Position numbers and translations under genes: made by a program. A stretch of DNA of 64,000 bases from Saccharothrix algeriensis (GTDB lineage Bacteria > Actinomycetota > Actinomycetes > Mycobacteriales > Pseudonocardiaceae), in assembly GCF_016907655.1 (NCBI RefSeq), contig NZ_JAFBCL010000001.1, forward strand, positions 1,240,001 through 1,304,000, in the 5' to 3' direction. Positions 1-8,205 of this stretch are shown here, one piece after another; the stretch's first letter is position 1, and each line of letters opens with the position of its first letter. Below the pieces are notes generated by a model. That model searched no databases. It saw only the letters and a program-made list of their open reading frames with translations, and was not told where the DNA came from.

Positions 1-365
1 GCGACCACCTTGGTCACGTTCGCCCGCACCGCGGCCTCCAGCACGTTGAACGTGCCGGTGGCCAGCACGTCGTGCGCCAGCCGGGGCTCCTCGGCGCACT
101 GCGTGATGCGGATGGCCGCCTGGTGGAACACCAGGTCCACGCCGTCCATGGTGGACTCGACGGTCTCGGCGTCGCGCAGGTCGCCCTCCACGAACCGCAC
201 CGCGCCGGCGGCCAGCGGGCCGGCCAGGTTCTCCAGCCGGCCGCGCACCAGGTTGTCCAGCACGACGATCTCGGCGACGCCCTCGTCGAGCAGCTGGTCG
301 GCGATGGTCGAGCCGATCAGGCCCGCACCGCCGGTGATCAGGACACGTGCGTCACGCAGGTTCAC
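1..365 (-). CDS. NAD-dependent epimerase/dehydratase, 3' end outside the window
   Basis: N-terminal about 121 residues of an extended short-chain dehydrogenase; the rest lies beyond the left edge. A GTG start gives MNLRDARVLITGGAGLIGS, which contains the Rossmann TGGxGxIGS dinucleotide-binding motif, and a later 'VEGDLRD' is the usual acidic turn. The family interconverts nucleotide-activated sugars (UDP-glucose/galactose epimerases, dTDP-glucose dehydratases). Its start overlaps the stop of the RmlC-like gene by four bases, so it is the last visible gene of the sugar operon that begins at 3554. The exact substrate cannot be told from this fragment. Confidence 0.85.
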   Translation of the reverse strand, partial: MNLRDARVLITGGAGLIGSTIADQLLDEGVAEIVVLDNLVRGRLENLAGPLAAGAVRFVEGDLRDAETVESTMDGVDLVFHQAAIRITQCAEEPRLAHDVLATGTFNVLEAAVRANVTKVV

Positions 366-964
366 GCTGTCTCTCCGTAGTGGAAGGCCGGGTTGGCCAG
401 GTAGGTCGTCAGGCTGGGGTTCGAGCTGTCCTTGGCGGACAGGATCGGGTTCTCCACCGGCCACGGCACGTTGACGTCCGGGTCGTCCCACGCGAGCAGA
501 CCCTCGGCCGCCGGGTTGTGGAAGCCGGTCGTCTTGTACTGCACCTCGGCCACGTCGGACAGCACGGCGAAGCCGTGCGCGAACTCCGGGCCCATCAGCA
601 GCTGGGTGCGGTTGTCCGCGGACAGCTCGATGCCGAACCACCTGCCGAACGTCGGCGAGCCGGCGCGCAGGTCGACCACCACGTCCCAGATCGCGCCGAC
701 CGTGCAGCGGACCAGGCGGTGCTGCGGGGCCAGGCCGTTCTGGAAGTGGAAGCCGCGCAGCACCCCCTTGCCGGATCGGGAGTGGTTGTCCTGCACGAAG
801 TCCAGGTGGAGGCCGTGCTGCTCCCAACGGCGCTTGCTGTAGGACTCGAAGAAGAAACCCCGCTCGTCCTCGAACCACTCCGGCTGGACGACGAACACGC
901 CCTCGATCTCGGTCGGCGTGACCGTCATGTCCATGCCCTGCTTCGGGGCCGCTACCCCTGTCAT
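362..964 (-). CDS. RmlC-like dTDP-4-dehydrorhamnose 3,5-epimerase family protein
   Basis: A 200-residue cupin-fold sugar epimerase, close to the family's usual length of about 180-200. The hallmark segment 'GVLRGFHFQ' (RmlC has GVLRGLHYQ, including the catalytic His) is followed by 'GAIWDVVVDLRAGSPTFGRW' and 'PEFAHGF', and the expected 'YKTT' and 'WDDPDVNVPWP' segments are present near the C-terminus. The family epimerises C3 and/or C5 of dTDP-4-keto sugars. The ATG overlaps the TGA of the upstream oxidoreductase (ATGA), which fixes this start; an internal ATG at 934 is possible. Whether the product is rhamnose or another deoxysugar is not decidable, because no RmlA, RmlB or RmlD is in view. 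Confidence 0.9.
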   Translation of the reverse strand: MTGVAAPKQGMDMTVTPTEIEGVFVVQPEWFEDERGFFFESYSKRRWEQHGLHLDFVQDNHSRSGKGVLRGFHFQNGLAPQHRLVRCTVGAIWDVVVDLRAGSPTFGRWFGIELSADNRTQLLMGPEFAHGFAVLSDVAEVQYKTTGFHNPAAEGLLAWDDPDVNVPWPVENPILSAKDSSNPSLTTYLANPAFHYGETA

Positions 965-2022
965 GCAACCGCCTCTTCCAACTCGGCCGGACCCACGTCC
1001 CGCACTGTCACGTACTCGCCGCCGGCGGCCAGGCTCGCCGACGCGGCTTCCAGGATGGACAACACCCGCAGGCCCGACCAGCCGTCGGTCAGCGGCGCCC
1101 GCTTCTCGGTGATGGCCGCCGCGAACTCCGCCATGACGCCGCGCAGCGCCTCGCGCTCGGGCAGCGCCGGCGCGACCGTGTCGCCGCGGCGGTAGGAGAT
1201 GATCGCCTGCGTGCGCTCCTCGTCGCCCTCGATGACGTCCGCGCCCCGGTCGTGCACCGAGAGTCGCTGGACGACGTTCAGGTCGTCCCACACCACGGTG
1301 CGGCGCGAGCCGCCCACGATCATGGTGCGGATCTTGGTCGGGGACAGCCAGTTCACGTGCACGTGGGCCAGCACGCCGTCGGACAGCTCCAGCGCCAGGT
1401 GGCCGATGCACGCGCGGCCCGCGCCGATCGGGTCCGAGCCGTGCGCCGAGACCCGCGCCACCCGCACGCCGTCGGGCAGGATCGCGTCGAAGATCGACAG
1501 GTCGTGCGGCGCGAGGTCCCACAGGACGTCCACGTCCGGCTGCACGAGGCCGAGGTTGACCCGCACCGAGTCCAGGTACTGCAGGGTGCCGATCTCGCCG
1601 CCGCGCACCAGCTCCCGCAGGTGCTGCACGGTCGGGGTGTAGACGAAGGTGTGGTCGAGCATCAGCGCCAGGCCGCGCGCGTCCGCCTCCCGCACCAGCT
1701 CCAGGCCCTCGGCGTAGTCGGCCGCGAGCGGCTTCTCCACCAGCACGTGCTTGCCGGCGCGCAGCGCGGCCAGGGCGACCGGCAGGTGGGTGGCGGCGGG
1801 CGTGGCGATCGCGACGGCGTCCACGGCGGGGTCGGCGAGCACGTCGTCCAGCGAGCCGGAGACCCGCACGGTCGAGTAGTCGCCGAGCACCCGGCGGGCG
1901 CGCTCGGTGTCCAGGTCGCACAGGTAGCGCAGCTTCAGGCCGGGTGTCGCCTGGGCGTTGCGGACCAGGTTCGGTCCCCAGTACCCGGCGCCGACGACGG
2001 CGAGGCCGATCGGCTGGTCCAT
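961..2022 (-). CDS. Gfo/Idh/MocA family NAD(P)-dependent oxidoreductase
   Basis: About 353 residues. The N-terminus has the nucleotide-binding 'VVGAGYWGPNLVRN', and 'LVEKPLA' is the family's EKP motif. The 'GAGYWGPN' form is common in the WlbA/WbpB branch that oxidises C3 of UDP-GlcNAc uronic acid, so a nucleotide-sugar substrate is likely but inferred. The start is ambiguous. An ATG at 2073 overlaps the upstream stop (ATGA), but the ATG at 2022 has an AAGGAG Shine-Dalgarno at 2029-2034 with a 6-nt spacer and begins right at the Rossmann fold, so I chose it. It lies between the sugar transferase and the RmlC-like epimerase in one operon. Confidence 0.88.
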   Translation of the reverse strand: MDQPIGLAVVGAGYWGPNLVRNAQATPGLKLRYLCDLDTERARRVLGDYSTVRVSGSLDDVLADPAVDAVAIATPAATHLPVALAALRAGKHVLVEKPLAADYAEGLELVREADARGLALMLDHTFVYTPTVQHLRELVRGGEIGTLQYLDSVRVNLGLVQPDVDVLWDLAPHDLSIFDAILPDGVRVARVSAHGSDPIGAGRACIGHLALELSDGVLAHVHVNWLSPTKIRTMIVGGSRRTVVWDDLNVVQRLSVHDRGADVIEGDEERTQAIISYRRGDTVAPALPEREALRGVMAEFAAAITEKRAPLTDGWSGLRVLSILEAASASLAAGGEYVTVRDVGPAELEEAVA

Positions 2023-2072
2023 CTCCATCTCCTTGTCGCCGCCTCCGCGCGGAGACGGTTCTGGGCGGGTCA

Positions 2073-3554
2073 TCAGTAGGCCCCCTGACCGCCGAACACG
2101 GCCCGGATCGTCTTCCAGAGGATCAGCGCGTCCAGCGCCAGCGACCAGTCCTCGACGTAGCGCAGGTCCAGCCGGACGGACTCCTCCCACGACAGGTCGC
2201 TGCGCCCGGAGACCTGCCACAGGCCGGTGAGGCCGGGCTTGACCAGCAGGCGGCGGCGCACGTCGGGCGCGTACCGCGCGCTCTCCTCCGGCAGCGGCGG
2301 TCGCGGCCCGACCAGCGACATCGACCCGGCGAGCACGTTGAACAGCTGGGGCAGCTCGTCGAGCGAGTAGCGGCGCAGCACCCGGCCGACGGCGGTCACC
2401 CGCGGGTCGCGCCGCATCTTGAACAGCACGCCCGCGCCCTCGTTCACCTGCTCCAGCTTCGCCCGCAGCGCGTCGGCGTTGGTCACCATGGTGCGGAACT
2501 TGAGGATGGTGAACGGGACGCCGTCCTTGCCGACGCGGCGCTGCTTGTAGAGCACCGGCCCCCTGGTGTCGACCAGGATCGCCACCGCGCACGCGAGCAG
2601 CACCGGCGCCAGCAGGGCGACCAGCAGCAGCGACCCGACCTTGTCCACCAGGGCCTTGACCACCCGGCGGAACCCGGTGAACGACGGTTCGGTGACCCGC
2701 AGCAGCGGCATCCCCAGCACGCCGGTCACGTGCAGCCGCGGGCCGGCGAAGTCCATCAGGGCGGGCGCGACGACCATCTCCGCGCCGGTGCCCTCCAGGT
2801 CCCAGGCCAGCTGCTGCAGCCGCCGGGGCGTCCAGTAGGCGTCCGGCGTGACGGCCACGATCCGGTAGCCGCCCCGGCGCACCTGCTCGGCCAGCTCGCC
2901 GAAGCGGCCCACCACGGGGATGCCGTCGAGCTCGACGCCGACCTGCGCCCGACCGTCCACGGTGCACACCGCATCGACCCGCCACCCGAGGTGCGGCGCG
3001 CGGCGGGTGCGCCCGATCAGGTCCTTGACGGTGTCCACGTTGCCCGCGGCGAGCACCGGCAGCAGGCACCTGCCCTCGCCGCGCGCCCGGTGCAGGGGCC
3101 TGCGCAGCGCGTAGCGGACCGGGAACGCCACCAGCGCGATCGCCGGTCCGACCAGGAACACCCACAGCCGCGCGCCGGGCATCCCGGCGGCCAGCGCGCC
3201 CAGCCCCAGCGCGACGACCGAGCCGAACAGGCCGCGGCCGAGCCGGCGGAACTCCTCCGCGCCCTGGCCGAGCACCGCGGTGTTCCAGACCCGGTTGAGG
3301 AACAGGGAGGCCAGGACGATGCCGACCGTCACCGTCTCCAGGCCGATCAGCGACAGCGGGCCGAACGTGACGTGCTTGGCCGACAGCACCGCGCCCGCGA
3401 GCACCACCACCAGCACGGTGCAGACGACGTCGGCGGCGATGACGCCGTACCGGTAGGCGGGCTCCCAGCCGCCGACCGTGGGCTGGGTGGTGCGGTTGGG
3501 CGTGGTCACCCCCGCGACCGGTCTGCGGCGCGTGGGTTGGACCTGCTCGCTCAT
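2073..3554 (-). CDS. Exopolysaccharide polyprenyl-phosphate sugar-phosphate transferase
   Basis: About 493 residues. The N-terminal half has several hydrophobic segments, a CoA-binding-like middle domain ('GNVDTVKDLIGR') and a further TM helix before a C-terminal bacterial sugar-transferase domain. That domain has 'VLYKQRRVGKDGVPFTILKF', 'SLDELPQLFNVLAGSMSLVG', 'GPRPPLPEE' and 'KPGLTGLWQVSGRS', all diagnostic for WbaP/WcaJ-type enzymes. These transfer a sugar-1-phosphate to undecaprenyl phosphate at the membrane and start repeat-unit synthesis. The ATG at 3554 has GGGGGAG about 7 nt upstream. It is the first gene of the operon that runs left through the oxidoreductase and epimerases. The in-frame ORF could extend upstream, but without family similarity. 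Confidence 0.93.
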   Translation of the reverse strand: MSEQVQPTRRRPVAGVTTPNRTTQPTVGGWEPAYRYGVIAADVVCTVLVVVLAGAVLSAKHVTFGPLSLIGLETVTVGIVLASLFLNRVWNTAVLGQGAEEFRRLGRGLFGSVVALGLGALAAGMPGARLWVFLVGPAIALVAFPVRYALRRPLHRARGEGRCLLPVLAAGNVDTVKDLIGRTRRAPHLGWRVDAVCTVDGRAQVGVELDGIPVVGRFGELAEQVRRGGYRIVAVTPDAYWTPRRLQQLAWDLEGTGAEMVVAPALMDFAGPRLHVTGVLGMPLLRVTEPSFTGFRRVVKALVDKVGSLLLVALLAPVLLACAVAILVDTRGPVLYKQRRVGKDGVPFTILKFRTMVTNADALRAKLEQVNEGAGVLFKMRRDPRVTAVGRVLRRYSLDELPQLFNVLAGSMSLVGPRPPLPEESARYAPDVRRRLLVKPGLTGLWQVSGRSDLSWEESVRLDLRYVEDWSLALDALILWKTIRAVFGGQGAY

Positions 3555-4260
3555 CGCTGTGCTCCCCCGGGTTGGTCCGGTTCGGACGTGCAACATCGCA
3601 GGGCATCCCCGACTGGACCCGCGCGTGGTGTGTTCCGGCAAATGTGCGGTCGGCGTTTTCACCGCCTCGGCAAACCGTCATTCGTCGCGCCGGGCCGAGG
3701 CGTTACACGGACAGTGAACAGCATCCCCGGAGGGGTTTCCGCAGGACCCTCCACCGGGCACTGACGAGCACCACGACGTGACGACCGGTCACCGGATCGG
3801 TGGTTGCGAAATGGCCTCGGCCGGTCCTCCGCGGACCGGTCCACAGTGGCCCGCGGGCGGGGCGCGCACGAGCGGGCAGAACCATCGAATGTGGAACGCC
3901 CCGCGTTACACCCGTCGGAGAACCGACGCCGAACGGTGCCGAAAAATCCCCGGGGCCACCCCTGGAAGGCCCGGTGGTGGCACCGCGAAGTCACCCATTC
4001 ACAGGAGGGGAGCAGCTATTCGGCGCAACGTTCCGGATGCCTCCCGTCACAGCGGCACAAATGCGACCGCGGCCCCGGCGGGAATCGGTGACCTACTTCA
4101 CTGCGGGCCGGCGGCGCCCGCGGTGGCGGGCCGCGACGGGCCGGCAGCGCACCGCGAGGGACCGGCCCCGCGCCGGTGCGGCCCGACGCCGGCGCACGCG
4201 GCGTGACCGAGGCCACGCCGCCGGGATCCCACGCCGCGGGGTGCGCCGGGGGCCACCGCC
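3555..4260. other. Intergenic region upstream of the sugar operon
   Basis: About 700 bases with no convincing gene. Reading frames here are arginine/proline-rich, as expected by chance at this G+C. It must hold the promoter of the minus-strand sugar operon. Two GTTACAC words occur at about 3701 and 3905, the first followed by GTGAAC, but I cannot assign them to a regulator. An AGGAGGGG at about 4002-4009 looks like a ribosome-binding site but no ATG, GTG or TTG start follows it at normal spacing. Confidence 0.5.
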
Positions 4261-5052
4261 TCAGGGGCGGTGGGCGACCAGGCGGGCCTTCTCCGCGCCG
4301 ACCGCGATCACGTCGCCGTCGTGCAGCTGCGCGCCCCGGCGCTCCTCGACCCGGCCGTTGACGGTGACCTCGCCGTCCTCCACCAGCTCCCGGGCGTGCG
4401 CGCCGTTCTCCGCCAGCCCCGCCAGCTTGAGGAACTGGCCGAGCCTGATCATGTCGTCGGAGATCTCCACCTCGCGGATGCGCATCGCACCATCATCGCG
4501 CACCCCGTCGCGCGCGACCGCCCGCGCGGCCGGCCCCGGCCCGGTCCGGTCCCGCGCGACCGCCGAGCGCAGCTCGCCGAACACCTCGGCCAGGTCCGCC
4601 AGCCGGTAGTGGGCGTTGAGCCCGCTGGGGTTGGGCAGCACCCACAGCCGGGAACCGGCGATCGGCTCCGGCTGGGGGCCGACGCGGGCGTGGCGGCGGT
4701 CGAAGGCGGTGCGGTAGGCGGTGATGCCGACCACCGCGACGACCCGGGGCCGGTAGGCCGCCGCCAGCTCCGCCAGGCGGACGCCGCCCGCGCGCAGCTC
4801 CTGCGCCGTCAGCTCGTCGGCCCGCGCGGTGGGGCGGGCGGCCAGGTTGGTGATGCCCAGGCCGTGGTCGAGCAGTTCGTCCTGCTCGTCGGGCCGCAGC
4901 AGCCGGGGCGTGAAGCCGGACAGGTGCAGCGCCGGCCAGAACCGGTTGCCCGGCCGCGCGAAGTGCTGCCCCCGGGCCGCGGAGAGCAGCCCCGGGTTGA
5001 TGCCGCAGAACAGCACGTCCAGGTCCGGCCCGATCACGTCGGAGACGGTCAC
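4261..5052 (-). CDS. Mug-type G/U mismatch-specific DNA glycosylase fused to an S4 RNA-binding domain
   Basis: One uninterrupted 263-residue frame. Residues about 8-165 match mismatch-specific uracil-DNA glycosylases, with motif 1 'CGINPG' at 17-22 and motif 2 'NPSGLN' at 141-146; such enzymes excise U or T from G mismatches. Residues about 190-263 form a YbcJ/S4-type RNA-binding domain ('IRLGQFLKLAGLAENGAHAR', then 'DGEVTVNGRVEERRG'). The linker (about 165-189) is Ala/Arg/Gly-rich. Both domains normally occur as separate small proteins, so this is either a true fusion or a glycosylase reading through into an S4 gene that also has its own ATG at 4485. No strong Shine-Dalgarno precedes 4485. 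The main start is GTG at 5052. Confidence 0.85.
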   Translation of the reverse strand: MTVSDVIGPDLDVLFCGINPGLLSAARGQHFARPGNRFWPALHLSGFTPRLLRPDEQDELLDHGLGITNLAARPTARADELTAQELRAGGVRLAELAAAYRPRVVAVVGITAYRTAFDRRHARVGPQPEPIAGSRLWVLPNPSGLNAHYRLADLAEVFGELRSAVARDRTGPGPAARAVARDGVRDDGAMRIREVEISDDMIRLGQFLKLAGLAENGAHARELVEDGEVTVNGRVEERRGAQLHDGDVIAVGAEKARLVAHRP

Positions 5053-5200
5053 GCGACCACCACCGGGACGCCGCCGATGAGCGGTGCGCGGCGGTGGGCG
5101 GGTGATCCGGTCATACCCCCGACCTTATTCACCCCGGCGCGCCGGCGCCGCACGCGTGCGGCCGGGGCGCGGACGCCTCGCCGGTCCGCGGCCGGGCGGC

Positions 5201-5228
5201 GACCGGCGCTCCGGCGGGAGCGCCGGTC
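5201..5228 (-). terminator. Hairpin downstream of the DUF5666-like gene
   Basis: A perfect 12-bp inverted repeat (GACCGGCGCTCC at 5201-5212, its complement at 5217-5228) with a 4-nt loop, 15 bases past the stop of the minus-strand gene ending at 5243. No U-tract follows, which is usual for actinobacterial terminators. Confidence 0.6.
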
Positions 5229-5242
5229 GTCATCCGGCGGCC

Positions 5243-5818
5243 CTACCGGGTGGGTGGCTGCCCCTGGTCGTCGTCGCGCCCGCCGGGTGGCTGCCCCTGG
5301 CCGTCGCCGGGCGGCTGCCGCCGGTTGCCGTCCTGGCCGCGGCCGGCGCGGACGTCGCCCTCCACGATGGTGCGAGCGGCGCCGTCGTCGTCGGAGACGA
5401 GCATGACGGTGTCGCCCTCGTCGAGGTCGTCGACGCCCTGCCCGCCGTTGACCGCGGTGTCGTCGGTGATCGTGTAGGTCCTGGTGAAGCCGTCGGTGCT
5501 CTTGAGCGTGATGGAGGAGTCGCCGACCTCGGTGATCTCGCCGTTCTGGAACCGGCCGTGCGCGGTGCCGCCGAACGGGCCGGGGCCGATCAGCGCCATG
5601 CCCGGCCCGCCCCGGCCGTACCCGCGCGGGCCGTCCACGCCCATCCGGGCCGCGTCGGAGTTGCCCGCGGCGTAGATGACCCCTCCGCCCACGGCGGCGA
5701 TGCCGACGGCGACCGCGACCGCGGCGATGGTCTTGCGGCCGGACCAGCGCGGTCCGGGAGCAGCGGCCTGCGGCGGCGGCGCCTCGCCCCAGGTCGGGTT
5801 CTCGGTTTCGGTAGTCAT
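5243..5818 (-). CDS. Membrane-anchored DUF5666-like protein
   Basis: About 191 residues. The N-terminus is short and cytoplasmic, followed by one TM helix ('IAAVAVAVGIAAVGGGVIYA') and then an extracytoplasmic Gly-rich stretch. A small beta-rich domain ('GEITEVGDSSITLKSTDG', then 'YTITDDTAV') resembles DUF5666. The tail is a low-complexity Gly/Gln/Pro/Asp stretch with repeated 'GQPP'. The ATG at 5818 was chosen; a GTG at 5836 would add six residues. It is transcribed divergently from the two-component operon at 5976, about 160 bp away, so it may share that control, but this is inference. Function unknown. Confidence 0.75.
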   Translation of the reverse strand: MTTETENPTWGEAPPPQAAAPGPRWSGRKTIAAVAVAVGIAAVGGGVIYAAGNSDAARMGVDGPRGYGRGGPGMALIGPGPFGGTAHGRFQNGEITEVGDSSITLKSTDGFTRTYTITDDTAVNGGQGVDDLDEGDTVMLVSDDDGAARTIVEGDVRAGRGQDGNRRQPPGDGQGQPPGGRDDDQGQPPTR

Positions 5819-5967
5819 GGCGACCAAGGTGTCCACGAACCCTGTGCGCGGGCTGTGCGACCGTTGGGCACGCGCTGTGCGTCACCCGCCCGCCGCCCGA
5901 GCGGCCGGGTCCGTTCACAGGTGGTACACAGGATCGGCACAGGGCGGGCTCAAGGGAGGACCTCACA

Positions 5968-5988
5968 ATGGGGCCATGCGCGCGGTGA
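5968..5988 (+). CDS. Possible six-codon upstream ORF before the response regulator
   Basis: ATG GGG CCA TGC GCG CGG TGA at 5968-5988 encodes MGPCAR. It is the start best placed for the GGGAGGA at 5954-5960 (7-nt spacer). The response-regulator ATG at 5976 lies inside it in another frame, about 15 nt from the same Shine-Dalgarno. It may be a leader peptide feeding terminating ribosomes to the regulator, or chance. Confidence 0.3.
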   Translation: MGPCAR

Positions 5989-6704
5989 CCTCCTCCGAAC
6001 TCCGCCGGCCCGACGGGAGCCCGGTCCGGGTCCTCGTCGTGGACGACGAGCCCACCCTGGCCGAGCTGATGTCCATGGCGCTGCGGATGGAGAAGTGGGA
6101 GGTCCGCACCGCGCTGGACGGCACGTCGGCCGTGCGGGCCGCGCGGGGGTTCCGGCCCGACGCGGTGGTGCTGGACGTGATGCTGCCCGACTTCGACGGG
6201 CTGGAGGTGCTGCGGCGGCTGCGGGCCGACGCGCCCGCGCTGCCCGTGCTGTTCCTGACGGCCAAGGACGCCGTGGAGGACCGCATCGCCGGGCTGACCG
6301 CCGGCGGCGACGACTACGTGACCAAGCCGTTCAGCCTGGAGGAGGTCGTGCTGCGGCTGCGCGGGCTGCTGCGGCGCACCGGGGTGACCGAGGCGTCGGC
6401 CGGCGCCGAGCTGGTCGTCGGCGACCTGGTGCTGGACGAGGAGACCCGCGAGGTGCGCCGCGGCGAGCGGTCGGTCGAGCTGACGGCCACCGAGTTCGAG
6501 CTGCTGCGGTTCCTGATGCGCAACCCGAGGCGGGTGCTGAGCAAGGCGCAGATCCTGGACCGCGTGTGGAGCTACGACTTCGGCGGCCAGGCGAACATCG
6601 TCGAGCTGTACATCTCCTACCTGCGCAAGAAGATCGACGCGGGCCACCCGCCGATGATCCACACGATGCGGGGCGCGGGCTATGTCCTCAAGCCCGCACC
6701 CTAG
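5976..6704 (+). CDS. OmpR-family response regulator
   Basis: A 242-residue two-domain regulator. The receiver has the acidic pair D23/D24, phospho-acceptor D67 in 'VVLDVMLPD', T95 and K117 ('TKPF'). The C-terminal winged helix starts around residue 145 and has 'ELTATEFELLRFLMRNP' and 'HTMRGAGYVL'. Its stop lies inside the histidine kinase gene (overlap 6682-6704), so the pair is translationally coupled. As first gene it probably controls its own operon, which continues with membrane glycosyltransferases. The ATG at 5976 fits the family's N-terminus, but its Shine-Dalgarno spacing is long; a short upstream ORF sits between. Confidence 0.95.
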   Translation: MRAVTSSELRRPDGSPVRVLVVDDEPTLAELMSMALRMEKWEVRTALDGTSAVRAARGFRPDAVVLDVMLPDFDGLEVLRRLRADAPALPVLFLTAKDAVEDRIAGLTAGGDDYVTKPFSLEEVVLRLRGLLRRTGVTEASAGAELVVGDLVLDEETREVRRGERSVELTATEFELLRFLMRNPRRVLSKAQILDRVWSYDFGGQANIVELYISYLRKKIDAGHPPMIHTMRGAGYVLKPAP

Positions 6705-8121
6705 GCGCTGGTCGCTGCGCACCCGGCTGATCGTCGAGCAGGTGGTGCTGATCGCGCTGGTGTGCGCGGCCATCGGCGTGGTCAGCGTGTTCGCCCTGCG
6801 GGAGTTCCTGGTCGACCGGGTCGACCGGCAGCTGGTCGAGACCACCGAGCAGGTGGTGCGCAGCGTGCCCCCGATGCGCGCCGCGCCGCCGCGCAACCCG
6901 CTCGACCGGCCGGGGTTCGGCGCCGGCACGCTGGTCGTGCTCATCCGGCCGGACGGCATCGACGGCGCGCGGGTGCGGTCCACCGGCGACGGCCCGGAGG
7001 ACCTGCCGGTGGGCGAGCTGTCGGCGCTCGGGTCGGTGCCGCCCGACGGCCGCCCGCGCACCGTGCTCGTCAGCGACGGGCTGGGCGACTACCGCGTGAT
7101 CGCCGTGCGGGTGCCGGGCGGCACCGTGGTGGTCACCGGCCTGTCGCTGGGCGAGGCCGACGACACCGTGCTGCGGACCGGGTTCATCGTCGGCGGGGTG
7201 GCGCTGGCCGGGCTGATCGCGGTGAGCCTGGCGGGCGCGCTGATCATCCGCCGGGCGCTGCGACCGCTGGAGCGCGTCGCCGCCACGGCCGGCCGGGTGG
7301 CGGAACTGCCGCTGCACCAGGGGAAGGTGGCCCTGGCCGAGCGGGTGCCGGAGCAGGACACCGACCCCGACACCGAGGTCGGGCAGGTCGGGCAGGCGCT
7401 CAACCGGATGCTCGACCACGTCGGCAGCGCGCTGGACGCCCGGTACGCCAGCGAGACCCGCGTGCGGCAGTTCGTCGCCGATGCCAGCCACGAGCTGCGC
7501 ACCCCGCTGGCGGCGATCCGCGGTTACGCCGAGCTGACCCGCCGGAGCGCCGACGAGGTGCCGCCGCAGGTCGGCCACGCCCTGCGGCGGGTGGAGTCCG
7601 AGGCGGTGCGGATGACCTCGCTGGTGGAGGACCTGCTGCTGCTGGCCCGGTTGGACGCGGGGCGCCCGCCGGCGCGCGACCCGGTCGACCTGTCGCTCGC
7701 GGTCGTGGACGGGGTGAGCGACGCGCGGATCGCCGGGCCCGACCACGACTGGCGGCTGGAGCTGCCGCCGGAGCCGGTCGTGGTGCGCGGCGACGGGCAC
7801 AAGCTCCAGCAGGTGCTGGCCAACCTGCTGTCCAACGCCCGCACCCACACCCCGCCCGGCACGACCGTGACGACGGCGCTGCGCCCCACCGGCGGCGGCG
7901 TGGAGCTGACCGTCGCCGACGACGGGCCGGGGATCCCGGCCGGGCTCCAGCCCGAGGTGTTCGAGCGGTTCGCGCGCGGCGACACCTCGCGGTCGCGGGC
8001 CGCCGGCAGCACCGGGCTCGGCCTGGCCATCGTCGCGGCGGTCGTCGCGGCGCACGGCGGCGAGGTCTCCGTCGACAGCCGGCCGGGCCGCACGGTGTTC
8101 ACCGTGCGGCTGCCCGGCTGA
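6682..8121 (+). CDS. HAMP-containing sensor histidine kinase
   Basis: 479 residues. TM1 at about 17-39, an extracytoplasmic sensor of about 125 residues, TM2 at about 167-189, then HAMP, a HisKA domain with phosphorylated H270 in 'DASHELRTPL', and an ATPase domain with 'QVLANLLSNA' (N box), 'DDGPGIP' (G1) and 'GSTGLGLAI' (G2). All catalytic motifs are intact. The sensor is Pro/Gly/Arg-rich and not recognisable. It overlaps the response regulator by 23 bp, and 84 bp separate it from the first GT39 gene. The signal is probably cell-envelope related, judged only from its neighbours. Confidence 0.95.
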   Translation: MSSSPHPRRWSLRTRLIVEQVVLIALVCAAIGVVSVFALREFLVDRVDRQLVETTEQVVRSVPPMRAAPPRNPLDRPGFGAGTLVVLIRPDGIDGARVRSTGDGPEDLPVGELSALGSVPPDGRPRTVLVSDGLGDYRVIAVRVPGGTVVVTGLSLGEADDTVLRTGFIVGGVALAGLIAVSLAGALIIRRALRPLERVAATAGRVAELPLHQGKVALAERVPEQDTDPDTEVGQVGQALNRMLDHVGSALDARYASETRVRQFVADASHELRTPLAAIRGYAELTRRSADEVPPQVGHALRRVESEAVRMTSLVEDLLLLARLDAGRPPARDPVDLSLAVVDGVSDARIAGPDHDWRLELPPEPVVVRGDGHKLQQVLANLLSNARTHTPPGTTVTTALRPTGGGVELTVADDGPGIPAGLQPEVFERFARGDTSRSRAAGSTGLGLAIVAAVVAAHGGEVSVDSRPGRTVFTVRLPG

Positions 8122-8205
8122 CCCGGCGACGCCGGCCGCGACCGCACAGCCGCCGCACAGGAAGGGCACAAGCCCCACCCAGCCGCCGCCACCACGCTCG
8201 GGGCC

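Noticed and set aside
961-3681. Very long minus-strand frame across two sugar genes, and similar long frames opposite many genes
   Set aside because: The extra parts are Arg/Ala/Gly-rich shadow translation of real genes in another frame; long open frames are expected at this G+C.
3555-4260. Gene on the plus strand around 3778-4206
   Set aside because: Random-looking composition, no ribosome-binding site at the ATG, no recognisable domain.
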